From positions 32,517,902 to 32,581,901 of the forward strand of contig OU452198.1 in NCBI GenBank assembly GCA_911728435.2: DNA of 64,000 nt. The letters run 5' to 3'. The translations under genes and the position numbers were made by a program. Under the pieces are notes generated by a model. The model did not search any database. It had not been told where the DNA came from and saw only the letters and a list, made by a program, of their open reading frames with translations. The stretch comes from Apoderus coryli (taxonomy: Eukaryota; Arthropoda; Insecta; Coleoptera; Attelabidae). Positions 44,676 to 55,138 of the stretch are shown here, one piece after another. Numbering within the stretch: position 1 is the stretch's first letter; each line of letters begins with the position of its first letter.

Positions 44676-45330
44676 TGGCAAATCGTCCATGTAACCACTG
44701 TTACCAGTGGTAACAGATAAAAATCTTGAAAATAAATATTTTATGACTACTAACTGTAAAATAATTTTATTTATTTTTGTACCAACAGCAATATGTAATA
44801 ATAATTCAGTGATTAATCAATGAAATTAACCAAATCCACGAAAATAATTCGGTCTATCTGTCTGGGTTATGCATTTCGTAGATAAGAGACGATATTGATA
44901 TAACACGATAAATCTGCCTCGCTTAGACTAGATTGAATGTTACCATTTTCGTTTATGGATACGCGTAATGGTCCATCGGCCCCTGATCGGGGCCGACTCG
45001 TGTCTGTTCGCGTACTTGAATTTTACAGCGCGAGAGCTTGGAGGCGTCGCGATCTTTTGTAGGCTTGTTACCATTTTTTGTTTTGGTTACTCCTTACACA
45101 GAATAGGCTGTGGGATAATTGTGCAATTAAATAAATAAACATGGATGAGTGCCGCTGCATAATCGATCAACTACTTGAAAAGTCCTTCTTCTTGTATAAT
45201 TTTGAAGAAAAAAAGGAGATCATTGACAATGGAAAACCAACACCTATTTTAAATAATTTAAAAAAGGAATCAAAAAAAGTAGTTCGATTATTTTTCCTAC
45301 TTTGTTTGTTTGTCTTAGAATAGCATATTT
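44676..45330 (+). mobile_element. 5' fragment of a hAT element inside intron 1
   Basis: A hAT-like terminus, CAGTGGCAAATCGTCCATGT, is followed by a subterminal palindrome (GTAACCACTGTTACCAGTGGTAAC region, 44697-44720) and about 420 bp of noncoding sequence. A transposase-like N-terminal exon then begins at 45141. A second strong hairpin, GGCCCCTGATCGGGGCC, lies at about 44979. No matching right end ending GCCACTG was found before 48.9 kb, so the element is truncated or its end is unrecognisable. Confidence 0.5.
45141..45323 (+). pseudogene. N-terminal piece of a TTF-type hAT transposase
   Basis: 60 residues start at ATG 45141. The sequence IIDNGKPTPILNNLKKESKK, followed by VVRLF, matches the pattern G(R/K)P.P.L.NL.......R.F that precedes the TTF-type zinc finger (WL.GC....KLFCFPCL) in a class of hAT transposases. 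The zinc finger itself is not found; the frame runs into hydrophobic low-complexity residues and stops. From family knowledge this is an N-terminal exon or truncated gene. Context, 465 bp inside a hAT-like end, supports that. Confidence 0.5.
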
Positions 45331-47209
45331 AGTTTTTTTTATTGTTTGTTTGTTATTTAATATATTATATTATTTGGGAAATTGGGAAAATTGATTTATT
45401 TTATTTATTTATTTATCCCACAGGCCTGGATTAGTCTTTCAATTTTTACTTAAAAAAATAATTTAAAAAAAAGTTTAAATAAAATACGTAAAATAAGCAA
45501 AAAATTATATTTGGGAGGTTCAAAATAAACTTTTTTTTTTTTAAAATAAGTAAGGTTTTGGTAACACCACAGAATACCCAACAATCAGAATACCGACACA
45601 GAGCCGCTGCCATTGAAAATGCCGTATGAACAGACGCCATTTTGCGGGCATAGAGCTCAGGAGCATACTCGCCTACAGCTGACAGGGCCGGCCTTAGGGT
45701 GTTTAATAAAATAAATATTAGTACACATTTGTATTACTTTTTTATTGATTTTTCCATATAGTCAATTTATTTCGGTTGATTGATGTTTTGAAATTTTTAT
45801 TTATACATTTTATTGTGAAAAATAGTTTCATTCTTAGATATAATTTAATAATATATTCGATCGGAAAACTTTGGCATGGATGGTGAAAAGGAACATTTTT
45901 ACGTATATCATCATCAGCCTGCTACTGCCTAGTGCACTTTCTTCAAAATTTTTATGAAATAAATAATCTGAACTTGAAACAAAAATCGAATGAAGTTATG
46001 CGCTATTAGCAAATATCCGAAAAAAAACTCTTGTTTGAATTATACTGAGAATTCTTGCAGTTACTTGCAGCACATATAGTGCCAGCTTTCTTATAAGATT
46101 CCATCTTCTTAAGTTATATTTTTATAACTAAAATAGACTAAACACTATAGACAAAGCGAGAAATAGTAATGACCAAACCACGCCTATGAACTGACATATT
46201 CTATTCCCAGGTTAAGGTTATGTATTGTTTTGGAGGGAAACTCCGAGTCGATATTCTGTTAATTATTCTGTGGTAACACTATGACGAAGTAATGACGTCA
46301 CCTACCTGCCGATCGCGCACGAACTAAATAGCGGATCAATTTCAAATTTTCACCTTCGACCAAAAATTGTTAATGCTTAATGTATATAACCTAGGTAAAT
46401 TGTGTAATTTCAAGTTTGGACCTTAAAGATAACGGGAAGTACGATCCTCATTAGATTAAAATTATTAAATGCAGGGGCTTTCTGGGAGGATATTTATAAA
46501 TATTATTGAAATAAAAGTGTACGATACTGACTTTTTCATAATTTCGATATTATTTTAGATAAAGCAAGTAAAAATACAACTTTTCTGTTTCTTCAATTTT
46601 CATCAAATCTTGGTTCGTTTTCAAGATAAAAAATAAAAATCATTTTAATGCATGTCTATTTATACCGTGTAAAAACATTTAAAAAAATTCAAGGGTTTAT
46701 TCGCTGAACTATGGGGTGCTCTGACGGTTTTTGGAAAAGTTGCTATCTGCCAAACTACACGGGAAAACAAATATTTGACAGCATTTTATTGCCAAAAATA
46801 CAATTTTGTCCTCATTTACTGACGACCTGACAAACACCAGGGTAGGGTCGTTTCTAATTGCGTTGCACCCAGCACTAGTCGATTTCCTAAATCCTCTTCA
46901 TACTTCAGTGTAATGGGGTACATCAAGGATTTCAGGTGGCACCATCGTGCATAAACCACATTCTATTTGTTATGACCATTGATACAGCTTCCAGAAAACC
47001 AGAGAGCGTAGGTTATGTCCAATCAGAGCTAAAAATTGATGTCCAATCAGCCACCAGTCATAGTTTCAATCCAAACAGAACTGATTTCCTCAATTCAATA
47101 TGAAAAAACGCTTAATTGGTAAAATGAATCGGCATCATCTGTAGTTGAGGGATTTGAACCATTTTGTGCAAAAACTATTGACAAAAAATCACCAGGAACA
47201 AGTTTATGT
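45331..47209. other. Intronic sequence, no gene
   Basis: A CAGGGCCGGCCTTAGGGTG tip at about 45687 resembles a hAT terminus facing right, but no partner is seen. The region around 46370-46690 includes a TTTCTGGGAGG phrase and AT-rich filler. Confidence 0.4.
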
Positions 47210-47650
47210 GGTTCTTAAGAATATGCTAAACAGTCCCATTACTTTCGTTCAAAACATCTGCAATTTTTGAATTAGAGGTACCTGGATCTTCCTCAATTGT
47301 GGTAAGCAGATCCTCTGCCAACTCTTTGGCCTTTTCGTCAGGACAATACGGATGTTATACTCATTTTTAGTTAACAAAACAAACTTTTTATTTTACTAAA
47401 TTACAGCTAACGCTTTGGGATTTATGACAAACACTTTGGCTTTCAAATATCCCCACAGGAAAATATCGGGTACCTTAAGTCGGGGGACCTCGAATGCCAA
47501 GGCAAATCTCCGAATCGAGGAATGAGTCGGCCATTAAACATTTGTGTGCATTGCTCCTTGATGTAAATCCAAAAACTCTTGACAAAATGCTAACCTTGCT
47601 TCTTTGTCTTGATTGCTAAGGTGCTGTGCCATTTGGTATTTATAGGAATA
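47210..47650 (-). pseudogene. Rearranged mariner/IS630-type transposase pieces
   Basis: On the minus strand, one frame reads QHLSNQDKEARLAFCQEFLD (linker before the catalytic domain, about 47640-47580). The next reads NGRLIPRFGDLPWHSRSPDL, and with a shift IFLWGYLKAKVFV (third catalytic Asp region, about 47530-47420). A further frame at about 47345-47215 gives DEKAKELAEDLLTTIEEDPG, then TSNSKIADVLNES, an HTH-like stretch that would normally lie N-terminal to the others. The order is therefore scrambled and most of the catalytic domain is deleted. It may be two different insertions side by side. Confidence 0.6.
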
Positions 47651-48929
47651 AAATTTTAAATCCCTTTGAAGTTTCCCTTCGATATTCCTAGGATAAGGGT
47701 TTGTCAATTAGCACACCTTTTAGGACTTCTCGTAGACGCAATTCTAACTCGTTCAATTTTGTTTTGGTGTACTGACTGTTCTTCGACGTCGAGGCTTCTT
47801 CAAATTTTTTTGCAGAACCTGCTTGCTTCTTATGTAAGTTTCTACCCAAAACACACGTTGTTGGACTGAGTAATCCATGAAAGTTCAAACGGATGTTGAA
47901 AAAATTACGTTCCACGAAATTTTTAATTTAAAATTGAAATTTTATTAATATATCTACTTGATTAATAATTTACTTAAATCCCAAAGACTACAGAAGATAA
48001 TCCCACAGAGAAGAACCTATTTAGTTTCGTGTATAAAATAGTTACGGAACATTATACCCACATAGATGGTTAGTTTGTAAATTTTTATTATGAAACCCAC
48101 AACAATTTATAAATGACAACAAAAGAACGTAAATTCTGAGGAAGGCGAAATTTGTAGAAACGTTGAACAAAAATTTATTGATTTTTTGTTTGTTTTTTTG
48201 GATTGAACTTTATTCAGCTCAACAAATTTTTGAAAAGATTATATGGTTCAAGAATAAAATAGATTTTTTTATTTGCAGTTGGTAAATCATCATGCATAAT
48301 AGTTTTTATTTGTTTATATTATAAACGTCATTTTAAATATTAAAAATTTTAATTATTATTTTTATTATTTGTGACTTTTAAAAATGAGACACGACGCAAA
48401 CCTCGTGTCTATTAATTCGCTTCCAAACCAAACAGGGTGTCCCATTTAAAAAACTGTCACTTTGGCAAATTTCAGAGTGGCAGGTAAAATGTAAAACTAG
48501 ATCTGGAATAAGGTACAGACGTCTGCTAAAATACGTTTTGAAAATTGCAAAAGGATTTTCTTCAAATTGATCTATAAGTAGAAAGTTTGAGGTTAGGTGA
48601 AAGAGTATTAAGTACTCAATAGTTCAACTTTTGCCTCATTAATTAAATACAGTTAATACCTTCCTGCAATTATTTTGTCACCTCGATAAATTCGTTTATT
48701 ATTATTATTAATAATGACTACAGCGATGGCGACGAGTGTGGGAGATATTTTTAAAAATTAACTTTAAAGCAACGTTGCCAATTTTAGTAAAAATTTTCTA
48801 AACCGGTACTAAATAGTTTACTCATAAATATCGTTATAATAGGTCTTGCTGAATCGAAGGCTGTCTTTGTTCATCATATTGTATAATGGAAATTACGTGT
48901 ATTTTAAGTAATTTTAAATGTTGTTTCAG
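47651..48929. other. Intronic sequence up to the exon 2 acceptor
   Basis: The phrase GAGGAAGGCGAAATTTGTAG, AAACGTTGAAC at about 48138 resembles the CCGAAAC/ATGATGG repeat module seen elsewhere (see findings). A GTGTCCCATTTAAAAAACTG tip lies at about 48437. The minus-strand frame 47688-47915 shows no recognisable domain. A short pyrimidine-rich tract precedes the acceptor. Confidence 0.4.
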
Positions 48930-49094
48930 AAAGCCTTCGGATGGGACAGTGCTCAAACGGGCGGGAGCCCTGCCGGCACCCAATCGGGCGGTATGGGCGG
49001 TCAGACTGGTGCTCAAGGCTTGGTTCACTGGATGAGTGTCATGGCAGAGCACATGGACCCAGCAATGTCTCATTACATGTCCTGGAACCAAGAG
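48930..49094 (+). CDS. Coding exon 2 of the host gene
   Basis: 55 codons in phase 0 run from TTTCAG|AAAGCC to GAG|GTGAGT, both strong splice sites. The peptide begins KAFGWDSAQTGGSPAGTQSG, has a Gly/Gln/Ala-rich stretch, and ends with a conspicuous LVHWMSVMAEHMDPAMSH, YMSWNQE. The exon is far more GC-rich than its surroundings and uses G/C-ending codons, which marks it as selected coding sequence. Joined to exon 1 it reads DRDFDQ|KAFGW without a stop. The reading frame must continue in a further exon beyond 49094 that I could not find in this window. The Met/His/Trp-rich motif is distinctive enough for database identification, but I cannot name it. Confidence 0.78.
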
Positions 49095-51044
49095 GTGAGT
49101 GATTTCTAAAATTAAGAGGCTACTTGATGTTTATTTTTCCCATCAATATCATATAACACCCTCAACACCGGAAGATGATACCTTGGAGTTACGGAAGAGG
49201 AAACATTATTTGTTTATCCGTCTAAAATATTTTGAGTAAGTCCGAAAGTTGATATCAATTTTCTTATTTCACATGGATCAAACATTCTGGAAGCCGTTTA
49301 AAATCTGCTCATCTGCACCCTTGTTGCATTAGTTGGAACGTTAATGACTGGAGGAACTCAGGTTCCAGTTTCACTCTAGGTCTATAGTGGTTACTTCCCT
49401 ATACCTATCTGTAGCCGTTTAACAAAAATAAATGAATTTCAATTTTCTTCAAGTTTTCGATTTATTAGCTTTTATTCATAAATCGACTTTCAACGGTTTT
49501 AATAGTAGTGAGCTATGTAAAAAACCATAGACCACTATTATTAAAACCGTTAAAAGTTTGTCGATTTATGAAATTTTATGAATAAACGCTAATAAATCGA
49601 AAACTTAAGGAGTTAGGTATATGCAAAGCATATAAATATTGTCTGACAGCTTAATTTATCTGCTTTTAAAACCCGTAATGTTATACAGGGCGTTCCATTT
49701 AAAAATGCATGTCTGTAACTTTTCGCCAAACTTAAATCATGACCGCCCTGTATACTTAAACTAAAATGTGACACCAAAATATCAAATGTCTAAAGCATTG
49801 TACAAGCAAAATTTATTAGAAGCTTAATTGTTGGTAAACGGCTAGAAGTATAGGGTAATATTAAGAAAAGTTGCTCATAATTACATAGGGAATTCGAAAA
49901 TAGACCATATACAGGATATTGTATTTGAAAAAGCGATATTGCCACCAGTTTAGAGTAGACGCGGCAACACCGCATGGTCAAAAATATTTTTAAACTGTAG
50001 ATCATGGTCGTTTATCGCTGTTTACCTATAATATACAGGGTGTTCTATTTGTGGTACAAATGTAAAAATATTTTAGACGGATAAGTATCTCGTTTTCCAT
50101 AATAAAGGTCGTCATCTATCGTGAATCACCCTGTAGATTTTTAGGTTACAACAAAACTTCGTTATTTTGAATTGAACTGCTTTTGAATTAAGTTTCAAAC
50201 TTCCCTTATATAGATATCTACATAATATGTTAGTGAGAGACCACCATTCAAAATGTGTTAACCCTTATTTTGCATACCTGTTTATCACTGGGGTATATAT
50301 AAATAATAATAGTATGCACATTGAGAAAAAAAAGGGTTGTAGAGTAAAAAAAGAAATAAAAAAATCCAGGCTGTAACGAACATTTTTTTTTGTATTTTGG
50401 TTTTTTTTTTAATATAAAAAAATTAAAGCTGTTGATACTTTTTTATGAGATTTTTTTAAGTAGAATATGTAGTAGTAGCTCGAAAGAAAAATAGGGTGTT
50501 AATTAATAAAAATTAAACAAGGGTGATTGAATAATAGGGTCGATAGCCGTAGAGCTGACTACATAATTAATTGCACCGCCTGCAAACTTCACTTTCACTC
50601 TCGTGCTCGATTTACCGCTTACACAGAGTTTTCAATATAATATTAAGTAAATTAGCTCTTAGAAAAGTTTTTCTTTTAGAAATTAATAAAAAAAAAACAA
50701 AGTTAAAAAAATACTATAAAATAACAATCGGTATCGAGAACTCAAGATTCAGATTCTGAATGTTGTTTAAGGTTTTGTGCATACTATGGAAAATACGTAA
50801 TCCTTATAAAATCAAGTGACCCTTGTAGCCGCTAAATCTTGGACTATTACCTTTCTGAGCGCTTATTTTGTTTGTTTAAAAAACAATGTGTGTTTACTAT
50901 ATTTGTGGATTATAGACTTCTTGCGTTTAGTGGATTTAGTTAAGTTATTTAAATAGACGCAGATAGGTATCAGTGCTAAAGGTAGCCGTTTAACCCTTTA
51001 AAACGTGTTGTGAATGTACAGAGTACTATAATAGAACCGTTATT
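49095..51044. other. Downstream intron / intergenic sequence
   Basis: Starts with the exon 2 donor. It contains repeat tips (ACAGGGCGTTCCATTT at about 49684 with CGCCCTGTATAC at 49743; ACAGGGTGTTCTATTT at about 50035 with CACCCTGTAGA at about 50128) that look like opposite ends of two very small MITEs. No coding exon is supported. Confidence 0.5.
49451..49606. repeat. Hairpin repeat, ~60-bp arms
   Basis: The left arm 49451-49510 (AAGTTTTCGATTTATTAGC... ending GGTTTTAATAGTAGTG) is inverted in 49531-49606, which has about 15 extra bases near ATTTTATGAATAA. The loop is about 20 nt. It is probably inside the intron that follows exon 2. Confidence 0.75.
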
Positions 51045-51550
51045 CACCATGTCCCCGACACCTCAAGCGACTGCTCAGCTACATGACCGGCGGGTTACAC
51101 TGCACATGACATCGTTTCGGATACTAGAATCAGGGTGGTCTGATTCCGACACATCAAGCGACTTGCCACGTTAAATGCTCCCTCGCAAGGGATACGCACA
51201 TGGAAGCATTTCCGCAACTCCTACTGCCACCCAGGGGTCACCTACGAAACAAACCGTTTGCCCCTGTGAGACCAACATCATTCGAGCAGAACTATCTAGC
51301 GAGGCTCCCTCTCTCCTGAAATCCTATTGTTAGGCTGGGTTTGCCAATATACCTTCTGCCAACCTTGAATAGGAACGGTTCGCGGGATCAAGTAAGATGT
51401 TTCTGGCTAATCGATCGAATACTGGCACTAGTGCGTGATCCGACATCTTAAAGACTGCCCGGTATCATTTGATCGATGGGGAGAGACTGCATCACTTAAT
51501 CTTGGATACTAGAACAGGGCGATCCTTTTTAAGATCATTCCAAAGCAGAG
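51045..51550. other. GC-rich island of unknown origin
   Basis: It has a markedly higher GC content than the flanks, with sharp edges. The phrase GGATACTAGAA.CAGGG occurs twice (about 51118 and 51504). There is no long open frame on either strand and no recognisable RNA structure. It could be the 5' or long terminal part of a retroelement, or foreign or rDNA-like sequence. Confidence 0.45.
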
Positions 51551-52113
51551 GTAGAGAGATTTTTTTTTTCCCGAAGAAAGTATTTAATACTAACCCACCC
51601 AAAACCCCCAAAACGATCGACTTCACATATCAGTCAATATAAGAAAACGCGATATTGAATCTGATCGTTTGAACAGGGAAATGGAAAATTATCCAAGGTT
51701 TGTTATGATCTGGGCAGCTGTTTCCATGCTAATAAAAAAAGTGATTAATTGTTCAGCTAACTGCATTTTGTTTGCCGGATTAAATATTAGCAAAAACTGA
51801 ATTTTTTTAATGACCAATTTCTACGCAGCCACTGCACCGATTTATTTGATTCAAGTCTTAAAATGTTCAGAATGAGCCATATTTTTAATTTCTGTAGTAA
51901 ATTTCTTTCAAAAAGAGTCGACCTGAAATAAGTTTCCGCCTTAGGGTATGTTTAAAGACGTCCGTCATTTTGGACTGTGATTTGGATACCATTTAGGAAT
52001 CAAGATTTGAAAGTATATTCTATTGTCTATCTAACGAGGCCAAGTTATGGAAATCGGTTTACTAGTAAAAAGTTGCAAGCATTTTTGCCCACCCTGAATA
52101 TACGGGTAATATT
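51551..52113. other. Intergenic, nothing recognised
   Basis: AT-rich sequence. The open frame 51977-52264 runs into the family C repeat and is not a gene. Confidence 0.45.
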
Positions 52114-52400
52114 TTACTTTCCCGCACAGGGAAAGTATTGTGAACGAGGTAAAATAAAATTGAGACGATTAAGACCATTTCCAAATGGAAGTCTGTCTGT
52201 CTGTGAGTGTGTCGATATGTATCCTTCCACGATAGGGTCTAAAAGCTTTAACCAATTGAGCTGAATGTTGGTGTACGAGTTTGGGGGAGTCCTAGGATGA
52301 ACGGCCAAATTTTCAAATAGGAGTCTAGGGTTCGAGTGATTCATCATTTTAAAGCATTTTTGATGTGCTTTACAGCGATAGGTTACTTTTGAGATTTGCC
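52114..52400 (-). repeat. Interspersed repeat family C, copy 4 (inverted, divergent)
   Basis: On the minus strand it shares CCTATCGCTGTAAAGCA, CTCAATTGGTTAAAGC, CCTATCGTGGAAGGATACAT, GGAAATGGTCTTAATCGTCT and TTCACAATACTTTCCC with the other copies, and ends in the perfect ACTTTCCC-TGTGC-GGGAAAGT stem. It is more divergent in the 5' half and lacks the first 50 bp. Confidence 0.8.
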
Positions 52401-52440
52401 TTATAAATCTTGGTATACTATATATTATTTATTAAAAGAA

Positions 52441-53039
52441 TCAATGGCGCGGCGTTCGGCGATTGAACATGATTCCTCCCCAAAATATTACTGTCCCTCC
52501 TTCATAGGGAACAACCTCTCTAGGAAAATTTAGTTTCTGCTCTCGCCAGACCCTTTGCCTATTATCGTCACTCTGCAGCCCAATTCTGGTTTCATCTGTG
52601 AATATAACCCATCGCCACTGCCCCAAAAGCGATTCGCTGTACTCTCGCACCCAATGTAAGCGGGCAGCTCGGTGTCGTGGAAGTAGAGTGGGTACCGTTA
52701 AAGGCCTTCTTGCACGAATATTTGCACGATGAAGTCTTCTTCTAACATATCACGGTGATACGTACGTTGACAGTGAGTCCTAAGGCCTGGAGTTGAAGCA
52801 TTTCGATGTCTACGTGCATATTGAACCAAATACCGATCCTCCCTTTCATGTGTTATTCGAGGCCGCCCACTACGTGGTCTTCTTTCCACTGTCCCAAATT
52901 CTTGGTATCTTTGAACTATTCGCACAATTGACGATCTTGGAATGTTTAACATACTGGGTATATGATGATTGGAACGTTCAGCATCATGCAGAGCAATAAT
53001 TCTTGCCCTATCAAAATCAGAAATTGCACGTCCTAGCAT
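52441..53039 (-). pseudogene. Tc1-like transposase, N-terminal two thirds, frameshifted
   Basis: From ATG 53039 the frame gives MLGRAISDFDRARIIALHDA, then IPRSSIVRIVQRYQEFGTVE (first HTH) and the basic RRPRSGRPRIT linker. The second HTH region follows (DRYLVQYARRHRNAS...). After a frameshift near 52690 comes VREYSESLLGQWRWVIFTDE, TRIGLQSDD (first catalytic Asp in FTDET) and GGTVIFWGGIM, ending at 52441. The second and third catalytic residues and the C-terminus are missing; the sequence breaks into unrelated DNA there. Length is about 200 codons against about 340 for the family. No inverted repeats flank it. Confidence 0.85.
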
Positions 53040-53114
53040 TATTTCGAAAGAAAATTATGAAATTTACTTTGCTAAATATTCAATAAAACTGACCCATATT
53101 TTTTAAAAATTATA

Positions 53115-54205
53115 ACAAATGATGTTTTTTTGGAAAGCCATCAGGACTCCATTACGATGGAGTCATCAACTATTCATTTTAAATCCTCGGTTAAGAGTCT
53201 TGGGCTCACCATCGATGTGGACTTCAGATTTGGCAATCATATAACTCGATCAATTCAAATGGGTTTCATCAATTTAAAATTAATTTTCCAGCACCGCCAT
53301 ATATTGACTAGGTCACTGAAGGAAAAGCTCTGTGAGGCTATGGTATTATCGCACTTGAACTATTGCGACGTCATATATTCGCCATGCCTCACTTATGCCA
53401 TGAAAACGCGCATTCAAAAGCTACAGAATGCATGTTTACGCCTGATCTTCGGAATTAGAAGAACTGAAAGGATTAGCCATACTCTTCGACTAGTGGGTTG
53501 GTTAAACATGGAACAACGGAGATATCTCCATACTGCCTGTCGGTTCTATAACGTACTGTGCGACAAATCTCTACCGTATCTATACGAGAAAATCCGTTTT
53601 AGAACGGATATACATAATATTAATATACGCCATAAAAACACGCTAACACCTCCGGCTCACTCCACCGAACTATTTAAGAGATCCTTTTCTTATGCCATAA
53701 CAAAGTGTATAAATGGACTGCCAGCTAAATTGAAATCGCTGTCTAAATCTCGCTTTAAAACATGCATGAGGGATATGTTGTTTAATGGTCAGCTCGGTTA
53801 GCTTCCGGTCCTTTGTATGCTGGTGCAGTGACTCAGGCTCATGATTTTTCCTTTTTTACTGATTTTGGTACATGTACATGTATGGCGCTGGTTCAAGTGT
53901 TAACTAAGCTTCGATCGAATTGTACTAATAAATTGTTAATTTTTTTTTGTGTTCTCTTGATATAAGCGCCAATCTACGTATATTCTATGTTATACTATGT
54001 TTTTCCTTTATATACAATTTTTGATTATGCTGTTTGTTGTATTATTATGTATTTACGTATAATTTTAGAATGGTTTAATGAATGTGTTATATGTCATGTA
54101 AGCTACTGTATGAATGCATTTTGGGTTAGCTGAGCAGACTGTTATATTCCTTGAATATTACAGTACTGAAACTCGCCCATGAATAAAGACATTTATTATT
54201 ATTAT
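53115..54205 (+). mobile_element. 5'-truncated jockey-like LINE with intact C-terminal frame and (ATT)n tail
   Basis: The open reverse transcriptase C-terminus (53130-53801) is followed by about 385 bp of 3' UTR and the terminus CCCATGAATAAAGACATTTA with ATT repeats at about 54190-54208. The terminus matches the LINEs ending at 3602 and, inverted, 15934 and 58261. The uninterrupted frame suggests this is the youngest LINE copy in the window. Confidence 0.83.
53130..53801 (+). CDS. LINE ORF2 C-terminal domain, open but 5'-truncated
   Basis: 224 codons including the stop are open without interruption. The frame actually continues a few codons upstream of the ATG (FLESHQD...), so that ATG is not a real start. 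Features: VKSLGLTIDVDFRFGNHITR (the LG...D..L.F..H strand), LSHLNYCDVIYSPCL, IQKLQNACLRLIFGIRRTER and SHTLRLVGWLNMEQRRYLHT, with a closing INGLPAKLKSLSKSRFK. These belong to the thumb and C-terminal region after the reverse transcriptase palm, which is absent. Strong similarity in pattern to 15467-15802 and 58514-59091 shows one LINE family with at least three copies here. It cannot encode an active reverse transcriptase. Confidence 0.82.
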   Translation: MESHQDSITMESSTIHFKSSVKSLGLTIDVDFRFGNHITRSIQMGFINLKLIFQHRHILTRSLKEKLCEAMVLSHLNYCDVIYSPCLTYAMKTRIQKLQNACLRLIFGIRRTERISHTLRLVGWLNMEQRRYLHTACRFYNVLCDKSLPYLYEKIRFRTDIHNINIRHKNTLTPPAHSTELFKRSFSYAITKCINGLPAKLKSLSKSRFKTCMRDMLFNGQLG

Positions 54206-54208
54206 TAA

Positions 54209-54867
54209 TATTTTATTTATCAATATTTATGATCTTGTTTATTCACCAAATACATCAACTTTTTTGCCTAGCAACAAAAGCCCAATAAACATAAAGCAAA
54301 TAGATTATACATTCAGTTTTTCAAAATTCTTTCAACGTGTGATTTTGTAGACCTATTAGGACTACATTCTAAAATAGGTGCCATTTATACAGAGTGTTAC
54401 ATTATCCCGTAGCATATCAAACTTGCTTTCGATTCAGACATATTATTAAATAATTTTGATATAAGGTTTCTTAGCTCTAAAATGCATAGTTAACTAGATA
54501 TTAATTTTAAAAGTCAAAATACATGCCCCATTATAAGCCATTTTTTATAGTTACGCCAATGCGTTTTCAAAATAGTAGGTATTTCATAAGATGCACAACA
54601 TCCTATAGTAAAATAATCCATTACACATTGGTTCGAAAAGCTACCCATTATACAGGGTGAGGACATTTTGCAAACCCATAAAAATCTTGATTTTTTCAAA
54701 TGGCACACCCTGTATATTATCTCACTATTAAAAAGCCAACATTCTAATGCTTCAAAAAATACCATAAAAGTTATTGCTTTAATAACAATTTTTTTAGAAA
54801 AATTGGTATAAACGCAAATTTTATTGCTATGCACCTTTTACGTATTGTCGCAAACAACGATTATAAT
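54209..54867. other. Intergenic, with a 67-bp micro-MITE
   Basis: At about 54650-54718, TATACAGGGTGAGGACATTT and the inverse-tipped AAATGGCACACCCTGTATAT face each other 67 bp apart, a very small non-autonomous element of the ACAGGGTG group. No gene. The open frame 54514-54834 lies across it. Confidence 0.5.
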
Positions 54868-55138
54868 AAACCCTCCAAAGACTGAATTAATTATTTTTGT
54901 AAAAAATAATATTTTGTGTAATATATAATGTACTTGGACCTCAAATATTTGTGAAAAGATAATTTTTTTTTAAATTTCGTTTCTAGAGGCGAAGTTTGAA
55001 GCCGTTGCCATATGGTAACGCTAGGCTTTTGGGTAACTCAAAAAAGCATAAATCAAAGTTTATTTGGAAACCGGAAAATAAAAAAAAACTATATATAACT
55101 GAAACTGTAAAAGCACATTTAAAAAGTAACTGAACGAA

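Larger units (their letters stand above)
44572..48929 (+). other. Intron 1 (4358 bp) of the two-exon gene
   Basis: Donor CAG|GTAAAG at 44571/44572 and acceptor TTGTTTCAG|A at 48929/48930 join exons of the same phase (0). The intron contains the hAT 5' fragment (44676-45330), a palindromic hAT-like tip at about 45687, degenerate transposase pieces (47210-47650) and repeat tips near 48435. The exon pairing is inferred from phase and consensus sites; no transcript is available. Confidence 0.65.

Noticed and set aside
45446..45640. 64-residue minus-strand frame in intron 1
   Set aside because: The C-terminal half is translated A/T runs; no domain, and antisense to the host gene.
51977..52264. 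95-residue open frame
   Set aside because: Most of it is the inverted family C repeat, including its hairpin end.
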